A DNA stretch of 64,000 nucleotides, taken from NCBI GenBank assembly GCA_009599575.1, contig VWND01000026.1:186001-250000 (forward strand), read 5' to 3'. Positions 23,265 through 33,131 of the stretch are shown here, in pieces (the stretch's first letter is position 1; each line of letters begins with the position of its first letter). Source of the stretch: Blumeriella jaapii (taxonomy: Eukaryota > Ascomycota > Leotiomycetes > Helotiales > Drepanopezizaceae). The notes under the pieces were generated by a model. It ran no database searches. It was given only the letters and a program-made list of their open reading frames with translations, and had not been told where the DNA came from. A program made the position numbers and the translations under genes.

Positions 23265-23630
23265 TGGTTTGATCGTGTGCGGTAAGTAGGTAGACACTTA
23301 CTGATACTTCGATTGCTGTTAGGAACTGACTTTTGTCGATTGTATATTTTTTTATTTCCAAGCTGCGTTATGCTTTTTTTAGATATAAATATAATTTTGG
23401 TTTGATCGTATGCGGTAAGTAGGTACTGATACCTTGATTGCTGTTAGGAACTGACTTTTGTCGATTTTATATTGTTTTATACCTAAGCTGTGTTATGCTT
23501 TCTTTAGATATAAACATGACATTGGTTTGATCGTGTGCGGTAAGTAAACACTTACTGATACTTTGATTGCTGTTAAAAACTGACTTTTGTCGATTGTACA
23601 TCTCTGTATTCCCCAGCTGCGACTTTCACA
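23265..23630. repeat. Three tandem copies of a ~130-bp unit
   Basis: Units start at 23265, 23398 and 23523, each with TGGTTTGATCG, GCGGTAAGTA, ACTTACTGATAC or a shortened form, GATTGCTGTTA and ACTGACTTTTGTCGATT in the same order. Copies differ by substitutions and short indels, so the duplication is not recent. Confidence 0.85.
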
Positions 23631-24197
23631 GCTCTAGGCCATTTTCTCTTCGCTTATGCCGGATTTGGATCATCAGATTGGCATACACATTTAATCAACG
23701 CACTCTTCGAGATCGGACTCCGAACACAAGAGACAGTTACTCTTACTAGGCCCATGATAATAAAGCTTATTTCTACTATGAATAAACACCGAGATGCAAT
23801 GAATGTGCTGTGCTGTTCATTTCCCCTTCTGTGCTAGAGGCGAGTCGCGCCGACGTACAACGGCACAACCTGAAAGCCCGAGAAACCCCAACCGGAGCAA
23901 AGATTAGCAGACAAGCATTTCCAGTCCCCGTTCTCGCGCAGGTACAGTATAAACTCGGTAAGCATGGCGGCGGTAAGCTGGAAAACAGATCCTTTATCAC
24001 CCTAGAATGGCGCATACATATTTACACACTCACACACACACACTCTCTCTCTCTTACCCCTAATCGATCCCTTCTGGAAACCCGGGAAAAGAATGGCCAA
24101 TTTCAAAGCGACAAAAGAAGATGCGCACAGGATGAGAAGAATCGAAAAAAAAAAAGGCATAAAAGAGGTCAAAACCACTCAACCCCCCCGTCCACAA
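23631..24197. other. Non-coding stretch
   Basis: No supported gene. A (CA)n run and CTCTCTCT occur at about 24025-24055. Confidence 0.4.
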
Positions 24198-24354
24198 CAT
24201 CTCTTCCCAGCCCCAATTCACGGCCTCAAGCTGCGCATCGCACACCTCGTCGATCATCCTGGCCCGGGCGCTCTTTCCGCCGGCGTCGGGTACCGGTCCT
24301 CCAGGTACTCGAGGACGACGGTCGCGTCCCAGATGGCGACGTCGCCGAGATGCG
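24198..24354 (-). pseudogene. Glutathione S-transferase fragment
   Basis: Two abutting minus-strand frames read GDVAIWDATVVLEYLEDRYP (24345-24286) and then GGKSARARMIDEVCDAQLEA with NWGWEEM (24282-24198). This matches the end of the thioredoxin-like domain and the first helix of the C-terminal domain of GST-type proteins ('...WDSLAIAEYLE...P...RARARMIDE'). The frames differ by one base near 24283. Sequence on the left turns non-coding after the second piece, and a poly-G run lies on the right. The catalytic N-terminal part is not seen. It is either a gene remnant or one exon of a gene whose other exons I cannot find. Confidence 0.5.
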
Positions 24355-24401
24355 GTGGTTGGATGGGTGGGTGTTGATTGTGGGATGTTTTACTCTCTCA
24401 A

Positions 24402-24425
24402 GGGGGGGGGGGGGGGGGGGGGGGG
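24402..24425. repeat. Poly-G run of about 24 bases
   Basis: Uninterrupted G on the plus strand, 48 nt upstream (in minus-strand sense) of the GST fragment. Confidence 0.95.
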
Positions 24426-24996
24426 TGATGCCAAGTCCAACTGCCGTTCCCGCTTAACCTCTTGTTGACATCTGATATTAAGCGAGCCTTCTCCCCTGGG
24501 AGGACCCGAGACCGAAAACGCGCCGATCCATCAAAGCGCCTCGCAGCTGTCAGGTACTAGAAAGGGCAGGCCACTTGAGCTCCGGCAGCACGACGACGGA
24601 GCCCGCGGGCCTGAGAATCGCGCTGCGAGGCGGGCTATCACAAGCAGAGCAGCTCTCCTCTCACTCGATGCGAGAATGCCGTTCCTCCCTCGTTCCGTCG
24701 AGGGGAAAGAAAGAACGGCGGGAGATATCAATGGGAGAACCGGATATATCGATCAAGTTCCACATGTAAGCTGCATCTGAACTCTTCACGTTACATGCAA
24801 GCGCAGGGGATCTCTGGGTCTTAGGTACAGATACAGCCAGGAAGCAAGCAGCACGCACACAGGGACCGACAACGAACGGCCCGAGGCAAGCAGCGACGAA
24901 AGCAACAAACCAACCTATTTACGGAATAGGCTCGGCCCACAGGTACCTACCTACAAAGGCCATACATGCCCCGCTCGCCGCGCTGCGTCTTGCGCC
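24426..24996. other. Non-coding stretch
   Basis: No supported gene; short frames only. ACCTACCTAC micro-repeats occur at 24941-24954. It includes the 3' flank of the RING gene. Confidence 0.4.
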
Positions 24997-26526
24997 TCAC
25001 ACGCGAGGATCGGGATCCCCCCCGCAGCGCAAAAGCTGCGTCCGGCTCTGGGCCTCCTCGAACGCCCGATCCGCAGCCCTCCTCTCGTGCCGCGCCCTCA
25101 CACGCGCAAGCTCCCGCCGCGCCTCCCTCAGCCGGCGCTGAGGACCACGCGCCCCCCGCGCGCGGGAGCCGTAGCTGTCCGCGGCCTCGACGGCGCGCCC
25201 GCGCAGACGCAGGGCCTGGCTCCACGCCGTCAAGCTGTCGACCTTGCAGCGGGCCTGCTGCTCGCGCCGGGCCTCGTCCTGCCCGGCTTCGAGGCGGAGC
25301 TGGCCGATCTCGCGCCGGACGCGCTCGACGTCCCGGGCGATGGTTTCGCGGCGCCATTCGCCGAGCGCGTTGAGACCCGGCCGGGCGGGCTGGGGCCCGA
25401 GGGCGCCGGGCAGTCCCACGTGGCGCAGCGCTTGCGCCCAGAGGCGCTGCTGTCGTTCCTCGTCGGCGGTCTGTTGGTCTCCCCGTCGCGGATCGAGAGG
25501 GCTTCGTGCCGAATCGGGAGGCCGACCGCCGCGGGGAGGATCGGCGAAAGCGTTCCAGCCGCCAAAGCGATGGGGTTCCGGCCGCGACGGCGCGACGCCA
25601 TCGAACGGCCCTGGCACCGGCGCCGCGGGGTCGCCGAAGTGCGGCGAGGGCGGTCCCCGGAAGGGTCTCTGGGGATCGACGACGATGTTGAAGCGCTGCC
25701 GGCACTGCGGACACGTCGGCGTCAGAGGGTCGCCCAGCCAGCGCACGATGCAGCTTCGGTGGAAGCGGTGCTGGCCGCCGCGGGAGCGGGAGCGGGAGCG
25801 GGAGCCGGAGCCGGAGCCGGAGCCGGGAGAGCCGCAGGGGAGCTGCACGATGTCCTGGCCGGGCTCGAGCGCGACGAGACACGCGGAGCAGTCTGCGTTG
25901 TCGCCGGCTACGCGCTCGAGGATGGCGCAGTTAGGGTCTTGGAGGTCGTGGAGCTGGGTGCGCCATGCTTGGCTTGGGGGATTCGAGGCTCTGGATGGTG
26001 GCGGTGGTGCTGTTGCTGGTGCTGGTGCTGGTACTGATTGTGATGCTGATACTGATACTGATCCTGAGGTTGGTGTTCCTCGTCCAGGAGACGCTTGCGC
26101 TGGTCGTAGAGGAGGAGGGGCCTGGCTTCGAGGACGTTCCCGCGGAACACGCTGCCGGCTCGGGATCTCTCCTCGAGGTTCCTCACCTCGCTCTCTCTGG
26201 GCAGCCGCATCCGCTCTACGCTGCCTCTCGCTCACTTGCTGCGCGATCTCATGCCTAGGAGGAAGTCTAGCATTCGTGCGCACCCTCTCAGCCCGAGGCT
26301 GTTTGTGAGCCGGCTCCTCCGCTCCCTGCCTGGGTTCACGTTCTGGGGGAGGCTGCTGTGGCGGCTGCCCTTCGTAGCAAGCCCGACAGATGCCCCGCGA
26401 GGAGGCGTTCCTTGTATCTCGTTGCTGGCATCGGCTCTGGCCCGGGCAGTTGGTGATGTGTCGCTCTGCGTTCGTGGTGTGGCCACAGGTGTGGTAGACT
26501 GTGGTGATGGAAGTGCACGAAGACAT
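24997..26526 (-). CDS. RING-H2 finger protein (probable E3 ubiquitin ligase)
   Basis: One uninterrupted frame of 509 aa from an ATG at 26526. The N-terminus (residues 1-55) is Cys/His-rich (YHTCGHTTNAERH, CPGQSRCQ, CRACYEG) and could be a second metal site. A Pro/Gln/Arg-rich linker follows. The RING lies at about residues 213-285: CSACLVALEPGQDIVQLPC, then a Gly/Ser/Arg insertion of about 20 residues, then HRFHRSCIVRWL and CPQCRQRF. In ordinary RING-H2 proteins the third Cys and the next His are only a few residues apart, so the insertion, made by a hexamer repeat, sits between zinc ligands. The C-terminal 150 residues are Arg/Glu/Ala-rich and probably coiled coil (RREIGQLRLEAGQDEARREQ). A ubiquitin-ligase role is inferred from the domain. 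Confidence 0.8.
   Translation of the reverse strand: MSSCTSITTVYHTCGHTTNAERHITNCPGQSRCQQRDTRNASSRGICRACYEGQPPQQPPPEREPRQGAEEPAHKQPRAERVRTNARLPPRHEIAQQVSERQRRADAAAQRERGEEPRGEIPSRQRVPRERPRSQAPPPLRPAQASPGRGTPTSGSVSVSASQSVPAPAPATAPPPPSRASNPPSQAWRTQLHDLQDPNCAILERVAGDNADCSACLVALEPGQDIVQLPCGSPGSGSGSGSRSRSRSRGGQHRFHRSCIVRWLGDPLTPTCPQCRQRFNIVVDPQRPFRGPPSPHFGDPAAPVPGPFDGVAPSRPEPHRFGGWNAFADPPRGGRPPDSARSPLDPRRGDQQTADEERQQRLWAQALRHVGLPGALGPQPARPGLNALGEWRRETIARDVERVRREIGQLRLEAGQDEARREQQARCKVDSLTAWSQALRLRGRAVEAADSYGSRARGARGPQRRLREARRELARVRARHERRAADRAFEEAQSRTQLLRCGGDPDPRV
25785..25835. repeat. Hexamer repeat inside the RING finger coding region
   Basis: GGGAGC units followed by GGAGCC units on the plus strand encode the Gly-Ser and Ser-Arg alternation between zinc ligands of the RING protein. 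Confidence 0.85.
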
Positions 26527-27491
26527 GTTGTTTTGTCGACTTTTTTCCCCCGGTGTTTGGAGGAAGTTGATGACCGAGAAAGAACTCGAGGGGGAAGATG
26601 AGGATATACGCAGCCTCGAGTGTTGTACGGATAGAGCAGCGCACTGTTCTTTCTGCAGCGTAGCGAGGTCCTTGTTTTGCTGGTGGAAATCAAAGGATGT
26701 TTGTTCTTTATTGCCACGGCCCGAGGGGGTTCTGGCATTGTTTGGAGTCCTCGGGCTTCAGAGGCGAGGATCTTTGTCGAGATGGGTAGGATCATTTCTT
26801 GCGGTAGCAGCGTTGGACAGTAATAGACTGGCGCCGAGAGTGTGCGATTTTGAAACCGAGTTCCAGCTCGCCGTTGAGAATACCAAAGGACTGAGAGGTC
26901 GCTTTATGTATCGTTAAGCGAAGATAGGATACCTGTACCTACCTAGGTAGGTAGAAAGCCTTCGCCGAATTTAGATGTGGCTATAAGCATGCACCACGAA
27001 TCCTACCGAACAGTCATTGAGATATTGCAGCCAGCGCAGCTTCAAAGTAAGTCATGGGTATCTTGTACATCAAAATACGTGAACTTTTGAGTGACTCGCC
27101 GTCGGCTCTACACACTTACATCCAACTCTGTCTTTGAAAAGGGGGGAAGCAGGGGAGGGGTGTATGCGCTTTGCAGTTTACCGTACGTTCAAGTTCAAAT
27201 ATCGCGATCTCTGCAACGATTCACCCCGTTGTGCCCGTCTGATTAGGCCTCGTTACTTACCTGCTCTCCCTGCGAGCATCTATCTGTGTCAAGCTCGGCT
27301 ACATGATCATTTTGGCACATCTCACCCATCACATTCCCTCTTTCTGTCGATGCACTTTCCCATCCAAAGAAACGCCTCAAAATGCAGTCAACCACAAACG
27401 CCTCTTCTACAGTACAAACCCAGAAAGTGAAGAGACGGAGAAAAGAGAAAGTAAAAGAATCGCAAATGAACCATGTCCAAAAAATTGGTGT
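26527..27491. other. Intergenic region
   Basis: Upstream side of the RING gene and downstream side of the glycosyltransferase gene. Frames such as 26501-26917 and 27134-27430 have no features. TACCTACCTAGGTAGGTA, a short palindrome, occurs at about 26936-26953. Confidence 0.4.
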
Positions 27492-29009
27492 TCACGTTGC
27501 TCTTCCCCCCAGCCACGTTCTCTTCTCTTCCTGAAATGGAAACTTCACGTTCTTGCCCTTCTGGCACGGCTTCTTCCCCGCCACCCATGCCGCGATGCGC
27601 GTCCGGTTCCACGAGCTCTCCCAAGACCGCTCACCGGCCATCGTCTCGCCCTCCTTGCCGAGGGAGACGTGCTCCGTGCCGATGGTGCAGGTCGTGCCAT
27701 CGAAGCTCGCCTGCAGGCATTCGCGGTGGTCCTGGCAGGCAGCGAAGCAGGCGTCTGCGGAGGCGATCCCCGCCACGACGTGGCCTTTCGAGAGGTTGTC
27801 ACTCGGCCCGACGGTCAGGCAGCGTGTCGAAGACGAGGTCGTTGAAGAGCTCGACGTAGAGCACGGGGGACTGGGAGGTGGTCAGCTCTGCGTGTTCTTT
27901 CTCACATGCTTTCCATCACGGGTCGCGGGCCAAGGGAGGTGCTCGTGCCAGGTACGTACGCTCCGGTCCTCCCTCCTCGCCTCGAACGCGGCGAGCTGCT
28001 CGGCTTCGGGGTTGGAGATGTGGTGCAGCGTCACCAACGGCTGGCACCAGTGGTCGTCCGCGAACGGGATCGTGTTCTGCGTCTCCCCGTTGATGGTCGG
28101 CCAGGAGTTCTTCACCGGGATGCCGTACTCCTTCAGGGCCTGAGCAAGGGCCCAGTCGCCACAGCACTCATCGTGCATGCGAGGGTCCCACTGCGCGGCG
28201 GTGCCGTTGTGCGTCTCGGCGAACACGCGCATCGCCTCTCGCGACATCAGATAGCCGCTCCCGCCGTGGTTGAAGGGGAGGTCATTGATGAGCGCGACGG
28301 AGCCCAGGTAGGACTCCCTCGCGGGGTCGAGCCGCTGGATCCACGTCGTGAGGGACGAGCCGATGACATAGGTGTCGGCGTCGATGTGGAGGTAGAAGTC
28401 CATCTCGGGCTTCATGGCCCACGTCTTCTCGAGGATGTGCATGTTCTTGTACTTGTCGAGCGTCCAGGCGGCGAGGTCGTTCGGCATCCGGGCATCTTTC
28501 ATGCCGGACAGCTCGGCCATGATGCGCTGCGGATCGCCCATCTCGTACTGTTTGCGGTAGATGTCGAAATCCGCGTTGGCGTCCGTGACGGACGGCGCGA
28601 TGGTGTCCAGCGAGTCGTAGACCGGCCGCTCTCCAATCCTTTGCGCCATGTCCGAGAAGATGTAGACGTGCGGCGCGCAGCGCAGCGAAGTCATCAGCTG
28701 CGTGGGGATCCGCCTCCCAGCTTCGGTGGCGCCCGTCTTGACGGTGACGACGACCCGGTCGAGTCCCGTCACGGGCTCACAGCCGTCGTTGACGATCCCA
28801 TTGAGCGGATTCGAGGCATTGCTCGGCCGCGCGCTGGTCCCCGGGCTCCAGTGCCAGGTCGATCGATAGATGCGTCCACGGCCCTGATACGACAGGTGTA
28901 CATGCACCAGGGCCAACAGCACCACGGCGATGACCAGCACGCGAATGCCGACCGAGCGCGTGGGTGGCCGTGTAGGGAGCATCAACATGAGGAAGCACAG
29001 GCGATGGAT

Positions 29010-29055
<46 letters not shown>

Positions 29056-29111
29056 ATGAGGTGGTGGGGAGAGCGAGAGAGAGAGGTTTGGCGAGTTGGA
29101 TGATGTTTCAT
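27492..29111 (-). CDS. Type II membrane glycosyltransferase with C-terminal PAN/Apple-like tail; one frame change as read
   Basis: Exon 1 is 29111-27960 (384 codons) and exon 2 starts at 27870 after an 89-nt intron with a CTGAC branch site. The N-terminus has an Asp run (about 11 D, from a GTC trinucleotide array) before a signal anchor (VLVIAVVLLALVHVHL). The luminal part resembles fungal GT31-like galactosyl/fucosyl-type transferases: RVVVTVKTGATEA, HVYIFSDM, a DAD metal-binding motif in FYLHIDADTYV, HGGSGYLMSREAM, and HDECCGDWALAQAL. Exon 2 gives LYVELFNDLVFD, then the frame moves by one base near 27800-27812. It continues as SDNLSKGHVVAGI with Cys residues typical of a PAN/Apple-like module (ACFAACQDHRECLQASF, CTIG) to TGA at 27492. 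The break lies at a GGG run. A Golgi location is inferred. Confidence 0.7.
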
Positions 29112-29763
29112 TCCGACACGGCTACCTGCAGCTAAGTCCTCGACGGACTCCCGTCCATTCTAGTCCTGCGTAGCTGAGGAGAAAACATCTGTGCGAGTGA
29201 GTTTGTGGAGGAGATGTGGACCATGCCAGCAGAATGTCAGACGCGAATCGTGGATGTCGAGATTCTTGTAGGAGTGGCAGAGACCTGAGCGTGACGAGGT
29301 CCAGATACATCGAGCACAAGATGGCGGACGTAGTGCGTCGCGTCTGCCGTACAGTGGCTACGGCAACCGTGAAAATCCAACAGTGTCATTATGCTGAGAA
29401 CGTCGATACTGTACAGTAAGAAAGTACAGTACAGTACAGCATCTCAACTGCATCACCAACCAACTCAACACCATACGACACAATCTTTCCGCTTGCAAGA
29501 AGTAAGAGTTTTCTTCCTTTCCTTTCCTTCCCTTCCCTTCCCTTCCTTTCCTTCGTGAGCCATGTTTGGCAGAGTGTTTGCAAGAGAGCGTGGAGATACG
29601 CTCTAGGCCGTGTAGATGAAGGCCTGAACCCTTCCTTGGTCACGTGGAGCCCTGGTCACGTGGAGTCTCTGTCACGCAGTCGAACTTGTGCCGCAATCTT
29701 CTACATCCCCATTTCTTTCTCTTCCATTTCTTTCTCCTCCATCTCCGTCTCCGTCTCCTTCTC
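29112..29763. other. Intergenic region
   Basis: Between two minus-strand genes. Contains TACAGTAC copies (29405-29437) and a (TTCC)n stretch (29516-29552). No supported gene. Confidence 0.5.
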
Positions 29764-31744
29764 CTACTCCTTCTTCATCCCCATTTCTTTCTCCTCCATC
29801 TGCTTCTCCTCCATCTGCTTCTCCGTCTTCATCTCCTCCCCCTCCCCCTCCTTCTCCATCCACTCCCTCACAACCCCCCTATAGTCCTCCGGCCCATACG
29901 GACTCGTCATCTCGCTGAACCAGCCGCCCTTGCGCCGACTCCGCACCCCCAGATCCCCCAGCATCAGGTCGACATACGGTATGCCATCGAACACGAAATC
30001 CGGGATCTGGCCGCCCCAGCCGTGCGGATAGCGCCACTTTCCAAAGCGGTTGTGCAGCCGCGCCTGGTACGGGACGTCGCTGGCGGCCCGGCTGGACGGG
30101 TTGGAGAGCGGTGCGATCCGGCCGTCGAAGTAGGCCGTCACCCAGAGGCCCTGCATCTGCGCCATGATGGCCGTGCTGACCGTCAGCAGATGGCCGACGA
30201 AGGCGATGTCGCGCGTCGCGAGGTACGTGGCCTTCGCGGGCACCATGAACCGGTACAGGTCCAGCGGCGTGAGCGCCTCGTTCAGGCCGGCCTGGTCGTC
30301 GGTGGAGGCGAGGGGCGTGAGCTTGGGGTTGCCCCTGGGCTGGTTCTTCAGCCGCGGGTATCGGGATAGGATCTCGGCGTCGGCGCGAGACGTGAGGGAG
30401 TCGCATGCGGCCTGGAGGTGAGGGGGCCTGCTGTCTCGCACGGCGGGCAGGCCAAGCTCCGACTCGAGGGACGCCGGGATGAATTTCAAGGGCGAGGCGT
30501 GCTTCCAGCCTGTGGCGCAGACCATGGCGTCCGTGTGGATGGTGTTTCCATTCGAGAGCACCACTTTGCCGTTGTCGAGCTTCTCGATGTCGGCGATGTG
30601 GACCGTCGCTTGGCCGCTCTTCACGAGGTCGAAGAAAGGGGTCGGGTAGTTGAGGATGCCGAGTCCGCTGGCCGTCCAGAAGGGCTCCATCCAGGGTTTG
30701 AGCTTCGCGGTTTCCGGGTGCGCATCGTATTTCATGAGGTCGACGACGTCGGCGCCCAGGATGGCCCAGAAGCGGTCGACGACGAATCGTCCAATGGCCG
30801 TGCCGTGCAGGCATGAACGGATCGTCCCGTACCCATCTGCGGCTCCCCAGATACACGGGGACATCCAAGTCAAGCAGCGAGTGTGGATCAGCTTCTCGAG
30901 CCACTTCTTAAAAGGCGACACGTACGGAGGCGAGATCCAGCAAGGTCCATGTCCGGATTCTGCACCCGTAAATCAACACCCACGTCCCTAAGCGAGAAGT
31001 ACAAACATACCTCGAATCACCCAATCAACATGCACCCCTTTCGTCGCATACGCATACACCGCATCCCAGGCCGACTTCGTGCCCCCCAGCACCGTGACCC
31101 TTTCGAGCGTCTGCAGCGTTTCTCGATGCTGCCAGAACTCCACGCTATGGAACAGCGGCCGGCCAAACTCCTCGCTGCCCTTGAATTTCGGCACAAACGG
31201 CTGGCTCGTCATGCCCGTGGCAAGCACCAACTTCCGCGCCAGCAGCTTGCTTTCGCCCGCCCTTGCTGCCCACCGTCAGACACCAGCCGGCTCCCTTCTC
31301 GCCACGCTCGATGCTCAGCACTCGCGAGTCGAAGCGCGTGCGCTCCAGGACGCTGAACGCGCGCGCGAAGGCCGTGAGGTAATCATGCATGACTTGCGCG
31401 GATATATGCGTGCCTGGCGCCACGCCCCAGGTGGCCTCGTCCATAGGGAAGTCCGGGCTCTCGTAGGTGCCGACTAAGTTGTTGGACTTGAGGGTTGGGT
31501 AGAGCCGGTCGGTGCCCCAGACGCCGCCGACCGAGGACTCGGCTTCGAGGAGGACCAGCTTGGCTTCCGGGTGCACCTGGAGATAGGTCTTTGCGGTGGA
31601 GAGACCAAACCAGCCTGTCGCGAGGGCTTGTGATCAGCCTCAGTCCTCTTCTTTGCTTATTCCTTTCTTTCTCTTATGGGGGGTGGAGGAACGTTTACCG
31701 GCGCCAACGACCACCAGGTCTGCTGTCTCAATCGAGTCCGACAT
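29764..31744 (-). CDS. Flavin-dependent monooxygenase (FMO/Baeyer-Villiger-like); one frame change as read
   Basis: Exons 31744-31699, 31614-31011 and 30959-29764. The first junction restores the FAD Rossmann motif VVVGAGWFGLSTA, followed by LLEAESSVGGVWG. Exon 2 has the family's YPTLKSNN and MHDYLTAFARAF, then shifts by one base at a GGG run near 31253-31258 and continues as LVLATGMTSQP, FHSVEFW (part of the FxGxxxHxxxW/F fingerprint) and an NADPH-binding-like VTVLGGTKSAWDA. Correcting that one base makes the phase of the next junction fit exactly. Exon 3 carries MVCATGWKH and a long C-terminal domain ending in a charged EKQMEE repeat. Known relatives oxidise soft nucleophiles or ketones with NADPH and O2. 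The substrate is unknown, and no pathway genes are adjacent. Confidence 0.72.
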
Positions 31745-33131
31745 AACTCAACTGACTGTATCGTGCGCACTTCAGTATTAAGATTGAGCACGTTCGAGGA
31801 ACTCAATTGAAGAAGAAGAAAAGACGACACCTGAAAAAGACCATGTCCGAGGATAGGAACGGCGTGTGGGAGTGCAATAGCCCTCCGACCAGGAAGCAGT
31901 TACGAGAGGGCGGAGCATAGCTCAGCCACGGGAGCAAACCACATGAAGACAGATGTTCCTACCCGCGTCACACGAGCTTGATAGGAGCAGAACAAAGAAG
32001 AGACAGAAGCAGTTCCACGGATCCTCACCTACTGTCCTACAGCGCTGCTCCTGCTCCTTGCTCCCTCTGCCGCGTTCCAAGCAAAGATGCCAGTAGTGCC
32101 GCCACAACACCGTGATGGCAGCCGCCGAAAAGATGAGAAGAAATGAAGAAATGAAGAGAAAAGAAAAGAAAAGAACAGAACAGCAGAAAGGCCTTTCGTT
32201 CTGTGGGAAGCGAGAACAATATACTCTGATGTGCCAAGGAGCTAAGGTGGGTGGCCTGATGCTTTTGTCGCCTGTCAGCCGGAAGCGAGCAGCATGTTGT
32301 ACATATCTGTAGCATCTGTATGTATGTACGATCGATCTGCTGCTGCTGCTGCTGCTGCATGCAGCGCAAATCCCTGGTCTCGGCGCTGTCAGTCAGACCG
32401 ACCGACGCATCGCACCCTCTCTCACACAACCGGATATTTCGGCTGGCGAGGAACACCGTACGTACTCATCAAGTGAGAGAGCTAGAACACCAATAGGATG
32501 TCAGCAAGATGTTCTCATACCATACTATACCATACCATATTATACCATACCATACCATACCATGCCATACATATCATACCAAATCAAAACCATACCGTCC
32601 CTCGCAAGCGCGCTCGGCTTCCACAGCCGCGTTCGCTTGAACGGAGCGACGTACTTGCAGCATCTCAACCCCGTTCCCACCCCCCCTCTCACGCCTCTAA
32701 ATAAATGTCCTTTTTTTTTAAAAAAAAAGAAGAAAAAAACCCCCCCGAATCGAGTCCGAGTTATCCATCATCTATCTACCCTTGTGAGGAACGAGGTACG
32801 GCCGAGGACAATGTGGTGGGCGGACTTCGCAATCGACCCATCCCATCGCTCCATCCATCCATCCATCCGTCCATCCATCCCATCACCAGTCGGTGAATGA
32901 GAGGAGAGAGGTCGTTCAAGGCTGAGCTGAATTGGACGCGAGGCCGAAGCTTTTGATGGCTGATGACTGGCGACTGACGACTGGCGACTGGTGCTTGGCG
33001 ACTTTTATATCATTCTAATTCGTGAAAAATTATAAGCAGGACTCGCTGTAGCTGTCGACAAACCAGTACAAATCTACTCATACATACATACGCATTTTCT
33101 CGACCTTGGCTCCCGTTCATGCCTCCAAAAT
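31745..33131. other. Intergenic region with short tandem repeats
   Basis: No supported gene. Contains a CTG/CAG array (32336-32357), a CCATA pentamer array (32515-32580), a T/A homopolymer stretch at 32708-32740, CATC units (32848-32882) and GACTGGCGACTG-type repeats (32962-33002). Confidence 0.6.

Noticed and set aside
25087..26308. Frames of 316 and 354 codons antisense to the RING gene
   Set aside because: Compositional shadows; the minus strand has the RING motif and an uninterrupted frame.
27906..29135. 409-codon frame antisense to the glycosyltransferase
   Set aside because: Mirror of a GC-rich exon with no domain of its own.
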